A stretch of 64,000 nt of DNA, taken from assembly GCF_938015785.1 (NCBI RefSeq), contig NZ_CALLWC010000011.1:1-64000 (forward strand). Reading direction: 5' to 3'. Under the pieces are notes generated by a model. The model was not told the DNA's origin and searched no databases. It was given only the letters and a program-made list of their open reading frames with translations. Source of the stretch: an uncultured Campylobacter sp. (GTDB lineage Bacteria; Campylobacterota; Campylobacteria; Campylobacterales; Campylobacteraceae). Of this stretch, positions 1-7,344 are shown piece after piece. The position numbers and the translations under genes are program-made. The first letter of the stretch is position 1; each line of letters opens with the position of its first letter.

Positions 1-1
1 A

Positions 2-145
2 GAGTACCATTCCGAGGACTGTGATTTTTCGCCGCTTGTCGCAAAGTTTGAAAATTTGGATAAAATAACTTTAGGTTTTGGGGACAAAAAGACCAAGCGA
101 TCGGTAAAAGACGCATATCTAAATTTTGTTTTGTTAGATCGTTAA
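2..145 (+). CDS. C-terminal end of an unidentified protein (5' truncated by window edge)
   Basis: An open frame enters from the left edge and ends at TAA 143-145, giving 47 residues that finish with NFVLLDR. The peptide is mixed polar and charged (for example LGFGDKKTKRS) with no membrane segment or motif that I recognise. In C. jejuni the genes upstream of obgE are ribosomal (rplU, rpmA), and this does not look like either, so the left flank appears species-specific. It could be the real end of a gene or a chance frame; 47 codons without a stop is only moderate support. Confidence 0.4.
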   Translation, partial: EYHSEDCDFSPLVAKFENLDKITLGFGDKKTKRSVKDAYLNFVLLDR

Positions 146-412
146 GCAGATAAAATTTGTAATCTTGTAGATATCATTCAAGCATTTAAATAAAAGTGCG
201 GCAACGACAGCTATACTAGCAACGCTAAAATAGTAAATTTTTACAAAGGAATGGACGTAAGGTAAGTCCTGTTGATTACGGCCCTTTCGTCTTGAAAAGA
301 TTTTTATGAAAGAAATACTTAAATTTTTAAGATTAAACTACGGCTTTAAAAGCGGTCTTGCTGTAGTTTTAGTAATTTTGGATATAATCGCCCTTAAAAA
401 CTAAGGTAAAAA
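146..412. other. Intergenic stretch with coding-like fragments in shifting frames, upstream of obgE
   Basis: No full gene is visible. Short protein-like pieces occur in successive frames: a piece reading NAKIVNFYKGMDVR ends at about 265, and one reading PVDYGPFVLKRFL ends at about 309. This is what a decayed gene would look like. A 32-codon frame at 306-404 (MKEILKFLRLNYGFKSGLAV at its start) is hydrophobic near its end, but it overlaps the obgE promoter and has no clear ribosome binding site, so I do not call it a gene. Confidence 0.35.
383..388 (+). promoter_or_regulatory. Probable sigma-70 -10 box for obgE
   Basis: TATAAT lies 24 bases before the obgE start, preceded by the T-rich stretch common in Campylobacter promoters, where -35 boxes are poorly conserved. 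The placement fits a short leader. Confidence 0.6.
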
Positions 413-1468
413 ATGTTCATAGACAGCGTAAAATTTAGCGTCAAATCAGGCGACGGCGGCGCGGGCTGCGTCAGCTTCCGTCGCGAAAAATTCGTCATCT
501 CAGGCGGTCCCGACGGCGGCGACGGCGGCGACGGCGGCGACGTGTATTTTAGGGTCGATAAAAACTCCCACACCCTCTCATCCTACAAGGGCAAGCGTGA
601 GTTTAAGGCGCAAAACGGCGCGCCCGGCGAGGGTCGCAAAAAGACGGGCAAAAGCGGCGAGGATCTCTATCTCATCGTCCCTCCCGGCACCAGCGTTTAC
701 GACGAGGATAGCGGCGAGCTGGTGCTTGATATGTTAAACGACGGCGAAACGAAGCTGTTTTTAAAAGGCGGCAAAGGCGGGCTTGGCAACGTGCATTTTA
801 AAAGCTCGATCAACCAAGCCCCTGAATACGCACAAAAAGGCCTAGAGGGTGAAACTCGCGAAGTGCGATTGGAGCTAAAACTCATCGCCGACGTTGGGCT
901 CGTAGGCTTTCCAAACGTGGGCAAAAGCACGCTAATCTCGACCATTTCAAACGCCAAACCCCAGATCGCAAACTACGAGTTTACCACGCTCACGCCAAAG
1001 CTCGGCCTCGTCGAGGTTGACGAATATAGCGGCTTTGTCATGGCCGATATCCCGGGCATCATCGAGGGCGCAAGCGAAGGGCGCGGGCTTGGCGTGCAAT
1101 TTTTAAAACACGTCGAGCGCACTAAAATTTTGCTTTTTATGCTCGATCTTGCGAACTACCGCAGCCTTGAGGAGCAGTTTGACGCGCTGAGGGCCGAGAC
1201 GGCGAAATTTTCAGGAGAGCTTGCAAAAAGAGACTACGCGATCGCTCTAACTCGCGCGGACGCGGCAGAAAATTTGCAGGAAAAATTTGACGCGTTTTTG
1301 TCGCATTTGGGACTTACGAGCGCGTCAGGCGAGATGAAATTTAAACAAGATATTTATGAATTTGACGCCGCTAAGCCGTTTTTCGTAATGCCGATCTCCT
1401 CGGCGACGGGACAAAATATAAACGAGCTAAAATTTAACCTGCTTGAGCTGCTTAAAAAGGAGCTGTAG
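413..1468 (+). CDS. obgE: GTPase ObgE/CgtA
   Basis: The 351-residue product has the full Obg layout. Residues 1-158 form the glycine-rich Obg fold, including the GGDGGDGGDGGD run near 35-43. A G domain follows, with the P-loop GFPNVGKS at 165-172, the G3 motif DIPG, and a switch region typical of Obg proteins (EGASEGRGLG). Obg GTPases associate with the 50S subunit and act in ribosome assembly and stress control; they are normally essential. The length is standard and there is no extra C-terminal domain. An upstream TATAAT box at 383 supports its own transcription. In C. jejuni obgE is followed by proB; here a small lipoprotein gene follows instead. Confidence 0.97.
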   Translation: MFIDSVKFSVKSGDGGAGCVSFRREKFVISGGPDGGDGGDGGDVYFRVDKNSHTLSSYKGKREFKAQNGAPGEGRKKTGKSGEDLYLIVPPGTSVYDEDSGELVLDMLNDGETKLFLKGGKGGLGNVHFKSSINQAPEYAQKGLEGETREVRLELKLIADVGLVGFPNVGKSTLISTISNAKPQIANYEFTTLTPKLGLVEVDEYSGFVMADIPGIIEGASEGRGLGVQFLKHVERTKILLFMLDLANYRSLEEQFDALRAETAKFSGELAKRDYAIALTRADAAENLQEKFDAFLSHLGLTSASGEMKFKQDIYEFDAAKPFFVMPISSATGQNINELKFNLLELLKKEL

Positions 1469-1469
1469 G

Positions 1470-1499
1470 CTGCGGTAAAGCCGCGCCGCAGAGGGCTTT
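1470..1499 (+). terminator. Possible weak terminator after obgE
   Basis: CTGCGG (1470-1475) pairs with CCGCAG (1486-1491) across a 10-base loop and is followed by a short T run interrupted by GGGC. The stem is only 6 bp, so termination is uncertain. Confidence 0.3.
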
Positions 1500-1594
1500 T
1501 GCGAATGCAGGTCTTAGGCGCGCCCGTATATGCGGGTAAATTTTATGTTTATCGCTCGCAAACGCCGCAAAAAGATAAAATTTAAGGATGCGAA

Positions 1595-1936
1595 ATGAAT
1601 AAAATTTTTATTCTAGTATTTTTATGCTTCGGCGCATACGGTTGCGATCCCGCCGATCCGGTGCCGAATTTTATGGACTTTAACGACAAGGATCACGACG
1701 GCGCGCTGAGCTTGCAGGAGTGGATGGCGAGCGAGGTGCCGTCTGGGCTGAGAGTAGAGCTAAATCTGCGCTCAGGCTCGGAATTTAAGAGGCTCGATGC
1801 TAATCGTGACGGCAAGATTAGCCTAGATGAGCTGGGAGCGAAACCGTCTGCAAGGATTTATTGGTCCGAAGATCCGTGCGCTTTTTGGCCTTGGCCGGAC
1901 GGATCTGACGATAAAAATCAATCCGCCGTCAAATAG
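1595..1936 (+). CDS. Small EF-hand lipoprotein
   Basis: The 113-residue protein starts with a lipoprotein signal (hydrophobic FILVFLCFGAYG then Cys17), so it is probably lipid-anchored in the cell envelope. Two EF-hand calcium loops follow: DKDHDGALSLQE around residues 32-43 and DANRDGKISLDE around 69-80. Both keep Asp at loop positions 1, 3 or 5 and Glu at position 12, so calcium binding is plausible. The C-terminal end is rich in Trp and Pro (WSEDPCAFWPWP). RBS AAGGA lies just upstream. It stands alone between obgE and fmt, the place where C. jejuni carries proB. Its role is unknown; a calcium-responsive envelope protein is inference. Confidence 0.75.
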   Translation: MNKIFILVFLCFGAYGCDPADPVPNFMDFNDKDHDGALSLQEWMASEVPSGLRVELNLRSGSEFKRLDANRDGKISLDELGAKPSARIYWSEDPCAFWPWPDGSDDKNQSAVK

Positions 1937-2052
1937 CGTGCGGGCGAGTATGGACCAGGTTTGCTTCGCGATCTGCGTAAAATTTATTTCGAGCATGATT
2001 AGCGCCTGCATGATCGCTCGTGCCGTGATTTGGCTAAATTTAAAGGAAAAGA

Positions 2053-2973
2053 ATGAATATAGTTTTTATGGGAACGCCCGAGTATGCGGCTAAAATTTTA
2101 CGCGCGCTTACGGGGGCGAAATTTGAGATCGCGGCCGTTTTTACGCAGCCCGATAAGCCCATCGGTAGGAAGCAAATTTTAACTCCGAGCGAGGTTAAAG
2201 TTTATGCGCAGGAGTATTTGCCCGCTGTGCCGATCTTTCAGCCTGAGACACTCAAAGACGAGGCGGTTGCAGCGCAAATAAAAGAGCTAAAACCTGATTT
2301 TATCGTGGTTGCCGCATACGGTAAAATTTTGCCGCAAAGCGTGCTTGATATCGCACCTTGTATAAATCTGCACGCTTCGATCCTGCCTAAATACCGCGGC
2401 GCTAGTCCGATCCAAAGTGCGATCTTGGCGGGCGAAAAGCAGACGGGCGTGACGGCGATGCTGATGGATGCGGGGCTTGATACGGGCGATATGCTTGATT
2501 TTGCCTACACGCCTTGCGAGGATAAAACGGCGGCGCAGCTGTTTGACGAGCTTGGGGATTTGGCTGGCGAGCTGATAGTGCGAGTGCTGCGAAATTTTAC
2601 AAATTTGACGCCGCTTAAGCAAGATGACGCGCAGGCTACGCACTGCAAAAAAATAAGCAAATCAGACGGGCTTTTTGGCTTTGAGGAAAGCGCACGGCAA
2701 ATTTATAATAAATTTCGTGCGCTGACGCCCTGGCCCGGGATATATCTATCTAGCGGGTTAAAAATTTTGGATTTAGAGATCATGCGCGAATCCTGCGGGC
2801 GTAAATTTGAACGCGTTGGCGAAATTTTAAGCGTCGATAAGCTTGGTTTTTGCGTCGCATGCGGCGAAGGCGCGGTTAAGATCATGAAGGTGCAAGAGCC
2901 GGGCAAAAAGCCGGTGGACGCTAGCGCCTATCTAAACGGCAAGCGGCTAAAGATCGGCGATCTGCTATGCTAG
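2053..2973 (+). CDS. fmt: Methionyl-tRNA formyltransferase
   Basis: This 306-residue protein formylates the amino group of Met-tRNA(fMet) using 10-formyl-tetrahydrofolate, allowing normal translation initiation. The N-terminal domain opens MNIVFMGTPEYA, with the formyl-transfer core INLHASILPKYRGASPIQ near residues 107-124 (the Asn/His pair are catalytic in the family). A C-terminal OB-like domain begins after about residue 200. RBS AAAGGA precedes the ATG. The next gene in related genomes, birA, is displaced here by about 530 bases of repeat-rich DNA. Confidence 0.97.
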   Translation: MNIVFMGTPEYAAKILRALTGAKFEIAAVFTQPDKPIGRKQILTPSEVKVYAQEYLPAVPIFQPETLKDEAVAAQIKELKPDFIVVAAYGKILPQSVLDIAPCINLHASILPKYRGASPIQSAILAGEKQTGVTAMLMDAGLDTGDMLDFAYTPCEDKTAAQLFDELGDLAGELIVRVLRNFTNLTPLKQDDAQATHCKKISKSDGLFGFEESARQIYNKFRALTPWPGIYLSSGLKILDLEIMRESCGRKFERVGEILSVDKLGFCVACGEGAVKIMKVQEPGKKPVDASAYLNGKRLKIGDLLC

Positions 2974-3492
2974 GTTGGGTTTTGAAGGCTCGCGTTTTAT
3001 GCCGCGCTTTTGATGCTACGCGGGAATTTTATTTGCGCCGCGCTTTTGGCGTCGCGGCGAGATTCTGCCTTGGATATCGCCGCAATCGTGAAGTAAAATT
3101 TTACCGCGCGGAATTTCGAAGCGAAGCTCCAAAATCAAGGCTTTATAAAATTTTAAAACCTCGCTTCTATGCTCTAAAATTTTACGCTCACAGGAGCTTA
3201 AAATTTCGCCGCCGCGGTTACGGATCTTGCGGCGTCGCACCAAACACGCACCATTTAAAATTCTATGATCGTGCCGCAGAATTTTTGCGAGACAAAGCTT
3301 TAAAATTTTATCGAAATGCTGCTGGGAAAATCCGCGTTGCCGAAAAATTTAGCAAGAGCGTAAAATTTCATTGCATAAAATTCCGCTACGCCGTAAAATT
3401 TTATCGTGCTAAATTTTATCTTGTCGCAAAATTCTATTGCAGCATGAAATTTAAACGTTTGCAATATTTCAAGGCGAGCCCTTCGTCTTACG
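2974..3492. repeat. AAATTTTA-rich spacer between fmt and birA, open on the plus strand
   Basis: AAATTT, or a one-base variant, recurs at about 3096, 3148, 3177, 3201, 3258, 3303, 3363, 3378, 3396, 3411, 3428 and 3447, mostly as TAAAATTTTA. A 180-codon frame (2967-3509) crosses the block and overlaps the fmt stop, but its product is a monotone of KFY/KFR units rich in Arg and Lys with no fold signature. I read it as non-coding repeat DNA that is open because the repeat lacks stops in this frame. fmt and birA adjoin in C. jejuni, so this is extra DNA. Translation cannot be excluded. Confidence 0.6.
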
Positions 3493-3505
3493 CAAGGAGC
3501 AGGTT

Positions 3506-4141
3506 TTGAAAGTAGAATTTGTAGAGCAAATGCCCTCTACGCAGGAGTTTTTAGTAGACGCCGTGCGCGAAGGCAGGATAGCGCCGCCTTTTGCGATCGC
3601 CGCAAATCGCCAAAGCGCCGGTATCGGCTCGCGCGGCAATGATTGGGAGGGCGCTAGCGGCAATCTCGCATTTTCGTTCTGTGTCGCTCAAACGGATCTG
3701 CCCGCAGATGTGCCGCCTCAGTCGGCGAGCATATATTTTGCGATGATTATGCAGGAGCTTCTAGCATCGCTCGGCTCGCAGCTTTGGCTTAAATGGCCTA
3801 ACGATTTTTATCTAGGCGAGCATAAAATCGGCGGGGCGATGACGAATAAGATCAAAAACACCCTCATCTGCGGCATCGGCATGAACCTACTCGGCGCGCC
3901 CGAATATGCGGGAATTTTAGATATAAAAATCAGCGCAAAAGACGCTATAGAGGGCTTTTTTGCGCTATATGAAAATAAAATCTCGTGGAAGCAAATTTTT
4001 AGAAATTTTTCGTTACAATTCCAAAAATCGCAAAAATTTAGCGTTCATCTAGGCGGCGAAAAAATTTCACTCGCGCAGGCTAAACTTTGCGAAGACGGAT
4101 CGATCATAATAAATGAAGAAAGGGTTTATGCTTTAAGATGA
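3506..4141 (+). CDS. birA: Biotin-[acetyl-CoA carboxylase] ligase, TTG start
   Basis: This 211-residue enzyme activates biotin with ATP and transfers it to the biotin carrier protein of acetyl-CoA carboxylase. The biotin/AMP-binding core is visible as NRQSAGIGSRGNDWEG near residues 33-48 and the catalytic-domain motif LKWPNDFYL near 93-101, with GIGMNL further on. There is no N-terminal helix-turn-helix, so it is a catalytic-only (class I) ligase rather than the repressor type. The start is TTG at 3506, preceded by AAGGAG at 3494-3498 with good spacing. The end overlaps parA by 4 bases (ATGA), so they are translationally coupled. Confidence 0.93.
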   Translation: MKVEFVEQMPSTQEFLVDAVREGRIAPPFAIAANRQSAGIGSRGNDWEGASGNLAFSFCVAQTDLPADVPPQSASIYFAMIMQELLASLGSQLWLKWPNDFYLGEHKIGGAMTNKIKNTLICGIGMNLLGAPEYAGILDIKISAKDAIEGFFALYENKISWKQIFRNFSLQFQKSQKFSVHLGGEKISLAQAKLCEDGSIIINEERVYALR

Positions 4142-4929
4142 GTGAAGTAATTACGATTGCCAATCAAAAAGGCGGCGTCGGAAAGACGACCACGGCGGTT
4201 AATCTCGCTGCGTCGCTAGCGATAAAGAAAAAGCGGGTCCTACTGATCGACGTAGATCCTCAGGCGAACGCTACGACCGGGCTTGGCTTTAACCGCAGCG
4301 ACTTTGAATTTAACATTTATCACGTCCTAACGGGGCGTAAGAGCATGTCCGAAGTGATCCAAAAGACCGAACTTGAGTTTATGGATCTGGTGCCGTCAAA
4401 CATCGGACTTGTAGGCATCGAGCGCGAAGTAAGTGAAGAGAAAGACTTCAAACTAATGCTAAAAAATAAAATTTCCGAGGTTAAGGACAGATACGATTTC
4501 ATCATCATTGATTCGCCGCCGACACTCGGTAGCATTACGGTAAATGCCTTGGTCGCAAGCGATAGCGTCATCATCCCGATTCAGTGCGAATTCTATGCGC
4601 TTGAAGGCGTCGCGCTGATCCTAAATACCGTAAAAGTCGTCAAGCAAACGCTCAATAAAAATTTAAAAATTCGCGGATTTTTGCCTACGATGTATAGCCT
4701 GCAAAACAATCTAGCCAAAGAAACTGTCGCGAATTTACGCGAGTATTTTGATGATAAGCTCTTTCGTATCGGCAAGAGTGATGATCTAGTCATCATTCCG
4801 CGCAATATTAAGCTAGCCGAAAGCCCAAGCTTTGGCAAGCCGGTGGTTTTATACGATATAAAATCCGCCGGCTCCATCGCCTATCAAGACCTCGCTAAAT
4901 CCATAATGGAGCAAAAATGGGCAAGGTAA
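4138..4929 (+). CDS. parA: Chromosome-partitioning ATPase ParA (Soj)
   Basis: The 263-residue protein starts SEVITIANQ followed by the deviant Walker A motif KGGVGKTT (residues 11-18), then the Walker A' region LLIDVDPQANAT and the Walker B region IIIDSPPTLG. It is the ATPase that moves ParB-parS complexes over the nucleoid in chromosome segregation. The length is typical of the Soj class without an N-terminal DNA-binding extension. It overlaps birA by 4 bases and parB by 13 bases, forming one transcription unit. parS sites would normally be nearby; I did not find a convincing 16-bp parS palindrome. Confidence 0.97.
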   Translation: MSEVITIANQKGGVGKTTTAVNLAASLAIKKKRVLLIDVDPQANATTGLGFNRSDFEFNIYHVLTGRKSMSEVIQKTELEFMDLVPSNIGLVGIEREVSEEKDFKLMLKNKISEVKDRYDFIIIDSPPTLGSITVNALVASDSVIIPIQCEFYALEGVALILNTVKVVKQTLNKNLKIRGFLPTMYSLQNNLAKETVANLREYFDDKLFRIGKSDDLVIIPRNIKLAESPSFGKPVVLYDIKSAGSIAYQDLAKSIMEQKWAR

Positions 4930-5780
4930 AAAGAGCGCTCGGGCGTGGGCTCGGTGCTATTTTAGATGACGTAGAAAGCTCCTATAACAGGGAGCTAGAA
5001 AGCGGAAATGCCGATAGCTTAGTTATCGAAATCGATGTCGATAAAATCGAGCCAAATCCATATCAACCGCGTCAAAGCTTCGATGAGGAGGCACTTAGGC
5101 AGCTAAGCGAGAGTATTGCCCGCCACGGGCTTATTCAGCCTATCATCGTTATTCAAAAAGATGACTCTTACGTCCTTATAGCTGGTGAGCGACGCCTAAG
5201 AGCGACTAAGCTTTTGGGCGAGAGTACAATCAAAGCCGTAGTCGCAGACATAAAATCTCAAAATTTAAGAGAGCTTGCCCTCATCGAAAATATCCAGCGC
5301 GAGGATCTAAATCCTATCGAGCTTGCTAAGTCCTATAAGGAGCTCATCGGCGAATACAGGATCACGCAAGAGGAGTTAGCCGACATCATCAAAAAGTCCC
5401 GCACGCAGATTACCAACACGCTAAGACTTTTAAATTTATGCTCCGAAGTGCAAGACGCCATAAGCGCAGATAAAATTTCGCAAGGGCACGCCAAGATAAT
5501 GGTTGGACTTGAAAAAGAGGATCAAATTTTAGCTCTAAATACGATTTTAGGACAGCGCCTAAGCGTAAGAGATACCGAAAATTTAGTAAAAAAGCTCAAA
5601 GATAAAACCGTTCCGAAAGAGAAAAAGTCTGGCGTGGAATTTCAAAGCTTCAAGCCTGAACTTTTAAAGCTAAAGGCCAAGCTTGATCAATTTGGTAAAA
5701 TAAGTATCAAAGAGCGTAAAATTTCGATCGAATTTAGCGAAATTTTACAAATTTCCGAGTTTTTAAAGAAAATCGGATGA
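4917..5780 (+). CDS. parB: Chromosome-partitioning protein ParB
   Basis: The 287-residue protein has the ParB N-terminal CTPase fold with motif GERRLRATKL near residues 91-100, followed by the PNPYQPR box (47-53). A central helix-turn-helix lies around TQEELADIIKKSRTQITNTL, and a C-terminal dimerisation part ends the protein. It loads at parS as a CTP-dependent clamp and works with ParA, which is encoded upstream with overlap. Length and order of motifs are normal. The gene ends 74 bases before the ATP synthase genes, with an inverted repeat in between. Confidence 0.96.
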   Translation: MGKVKRALGRGLGAILDDVESSYNRELESGNADSLVIEIDVDKIEPNPYQPRQSFDEEALRQLSESIARHGLIQPIIVIQKDDSYVLIAGERRLRATKLLGESTIKAVVADIKSQNLRELALIENIQREDLNPIELAKSYKELIGEYRITQEELADIIKKSRTQITNTLRLLNLCSEVQDAISADKISQGHAKIMVGLEKEDQILALNTILGQRLSVRDTENLVKKLKDKTVPKEKKSGVEFQSFKPELLKLKAKLDQFGKISIKERKISIEFSEILQISEFLKKIG

Positions 5781-5791
5781 TTTTTTATAGT

Positions 5792-5820
5792 GTATTTTAA
5801 TTTTTCATATTGTAAAATAC
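5792..5820. promoter_or_regulatory. Inverted repeat between parB and the ATP synthase genes, overlapping a -10-like box
   Basis: GTATTTTA (5792-5799) is exactly inverted as TAAAATAC (5813-5820) with 13 bases between. TGTAAAAT at 5811-5818 resembles an extended -10 box and would start transcription just ahead of atpF'. The element may be an operator, a terminator for parB, or both. Confidence 0.4.
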
Positions 5821-5854
5821 GCATTTTGTTTAAAACTAACCTGGAGGAGGTGCG

Positions 5855-6277
5855 ATGCTAGACGTAAGTTTGACCGCCATGATAACGACCATCGTCGTAT
5901 TTTTGGCTTTGATTTACTTCTTAAATATCAAGCTTTATAGACCGTTACTTTTGCATATGGAAAAGCGAGAGGCTATTATTAAAGAAGATGAGACAAATGC
6001 GATGAAAAACGCACAGGATGCAGATGCCGATAAAGCAGAGATCGTAAGGATCATGGATGCTGCGAAGTTGCAGGCTGTTAAAATAAAGCAAGAGGCGATG
6101 GATAGTGCGAAGCAGGCTGCCGCCAGAGAAATAGCCGAGAAAAAAACCGCAATGGAGGAAGATTTTGATCAATTTTTAGGCGGTTTGGATGAGCAAAAGC
6201 GCAACCTAAAAAATGATTTGCAAGCCAAAATTCCGGAATTTAAAAATGCTCTAAGCACTGCCGTGGCTAAAGTATGA
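5855..6277 (+). CDS. atpF': F-type ATP synthase peripheral-stalk subunit b'
   Basis: This 140-residue protein has one N-terminal membrane segment (about residues 7-25, MITTIVVFLALIYFLNIKLY) followed by a long charged alpha-helical region predicted to form the coiled coil of the stalk. It is the shorter of two adjacent b-type subunits, the arrangement seen in Campylobacter, and it heterodimerises with AtpF. A strong RBS (GGAGGAGG at 5843-5850) precedes the ATG, the best in the cluster. The subunits a and c are not in this window, which is normal for the genus because atpB and atpE lie elsewhere. Confidence 0.93.
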   Translation: MLDVSLTAMITTIVVFLALIYFLNIKLYRPLLLHMEKREAIIKEDETNAMKNAQDADADKAEIVRIMDAAKLQAVKIKQEAMDSAKQAAAREIAEKKTAMEEDFDQFLGGLDEQKRNLKNDLQAKIPEFKNALSTAVAKV

Positions 6278-6287
6278 GGATTTCAGT

Positions 6288-6803
6288 ATGAAAAAATATC
6301 TATTTTTATTTATCATTCCGGCGCTTGTTTTAGCAAGTGGCGAGCACGATGGAGTCAAAGACTACGACGTGCTGTGGCGAAGCATAAATTTCATTTTGTT
6401 TTTCGGAATTTTGTTTTATCTTTTAAAAGGTCCCGCAAAAGCAGCATATCAAGGTAGAATCAACGGCATCGTATCTAGACTTGAGGCTAATCAAAAAATT
6501 TTAAAAGAGTCCGCAGCTCGCAAGGAGCAAGCTAAAAAAGATCTGCAAGATGCTAAGGTTCAAGGCGCAGCTTTAATCGAAACCGCTAAAAAAGAGATCG
6601 TGTTCGCTGCCGAAAAGATAAAAAATGCAACCGAGCAAGAGATTGCGAATTTGCAAAAATCTTTCGACGAGCAGAAGAGCTTTGAGGCGCGCAAGATCAA
6701 AAAAGAGGTCGTAAGCGAGATTCTGGATGATGTTTTTGCATCGGACGACATTAAATTCGGTCAAGACAAACTGGTTAAAATCGTAGAGAAAAAGGTCGGA
6801 TGA
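6288..6803 (+). CDS. atpF: F-type ATP synthase subunit b
   Basis: The 171-residue protein begins with a hydrophobic leader-like stretch (YLFLFIIPALVLASG, residues 3-17), then a membrane segment around residues 30-47 (INFILFFGILFYLLKG). A long charged helix rich in Lys, Glu and Ala follows. It pairs with b' to form the peripheral stalk linking the F0 sector to delta and F1. The gene lies 10 bases after atpF' and overlaps atpH by 4 bases. The leader plus second membrane segment is typical of epsilonproteobacterial b subunits. Confidence 0.93.
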   Translation: MKKYLFLFIIPALVLASGEHDGVKDYDVLWRSINFILFFGILFYLLKGPAKAAYQGRINGIVSRLEANQKILKESAARKEQAKKDLQDAKVQGAALIETAKKEIVFAAEKIKNATEQEIANLQKSFDEQKSFEARKIKKEVVSEILDDVFASDDIKFGQDKLVKIVEKKVG

Positions 6804-7333
6804 TGATAAATAACACCTCAAAAAGATATGTAAACGCCCTGATACTGAGCTATAAAAAAGATGAACTAGGCTTTGTTTTGCAGACGCTCGAGAGCGTCGC
6901 GAGCGCATTTAGAATTCCAAAATTCCAAGATATTGTAAAATCTCCGACGCTAAAAGAGGAATCCAAAGTGGAACTTATTGCGTCGTTTATAAAAAATCCA
7001 AGCGAAAAAATCGTAAATTTTATTAAACTCCTAGCTAAAAATAGGCGTATTGCGCTGATCCCGCAGATAGTCGAGGAACTGCGCAAGAATATTGCGGCGC
7101 TGGATAATAAATATTTGGGCAAAATTTATTCCGCTACCGAAATAGACGCCGCAAAAATAAAAGAGCTAGAGGCTAAAATTTCAAAGAAATTTAATGCAGA
7201 CATTACTCTGCAACCCGTTAAAAGTGAACTTGAGGGTATTAAGATCGAAGTCGAGGATCTTGGATTTGAGATTAGTTTTTCAGTTGATAGATTGAAACAA
7301 AAAATGAGCGAATATATTTTAAAAGCAATTTAA
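6800..7333 (+). CDS. atpH: F-type ATP synthase subunit delta
   Basis: The 177-residue OSCP/delta protein caps the alpha-beta hexamer and connects it with the peripheral stalk. The N-terminal helical domain (SKRYVNALILSY) and a C-terminal part ending with ISFSVDRLKQKMSEYI fit the family. Two consecutive ATG codons at 6800 and 6803 overlap the atpF stop, so either may be used; the overlap implies coupling. The usual glycine-rich C-terminal signature is weak here, but position and size make the call secure. Confidence 0.93.
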   Translation: MMINNTSKRYVNALILSYKKDELGFVLQTLESVASAFRIPKFQDIVKSPTLKEESKVELIASFIKNPSEKIVNFIKLLAKNRRIALIPQIVEELRKNIAALDNKYLGKIYSATEIDAAKIKELEAKISKKFNADITLQPVKSELEGIKIEVEDLGFEISFSVDRLKQKMSEYILKAI

Positions 7334-7344
7334 AGGAGTAAAGC

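Noticed and set aside
4138..5780. parS site near parAB
   Set aside because: I looked for a 16-bp parS-like palindrome and saw none convincing in or beside the genes.
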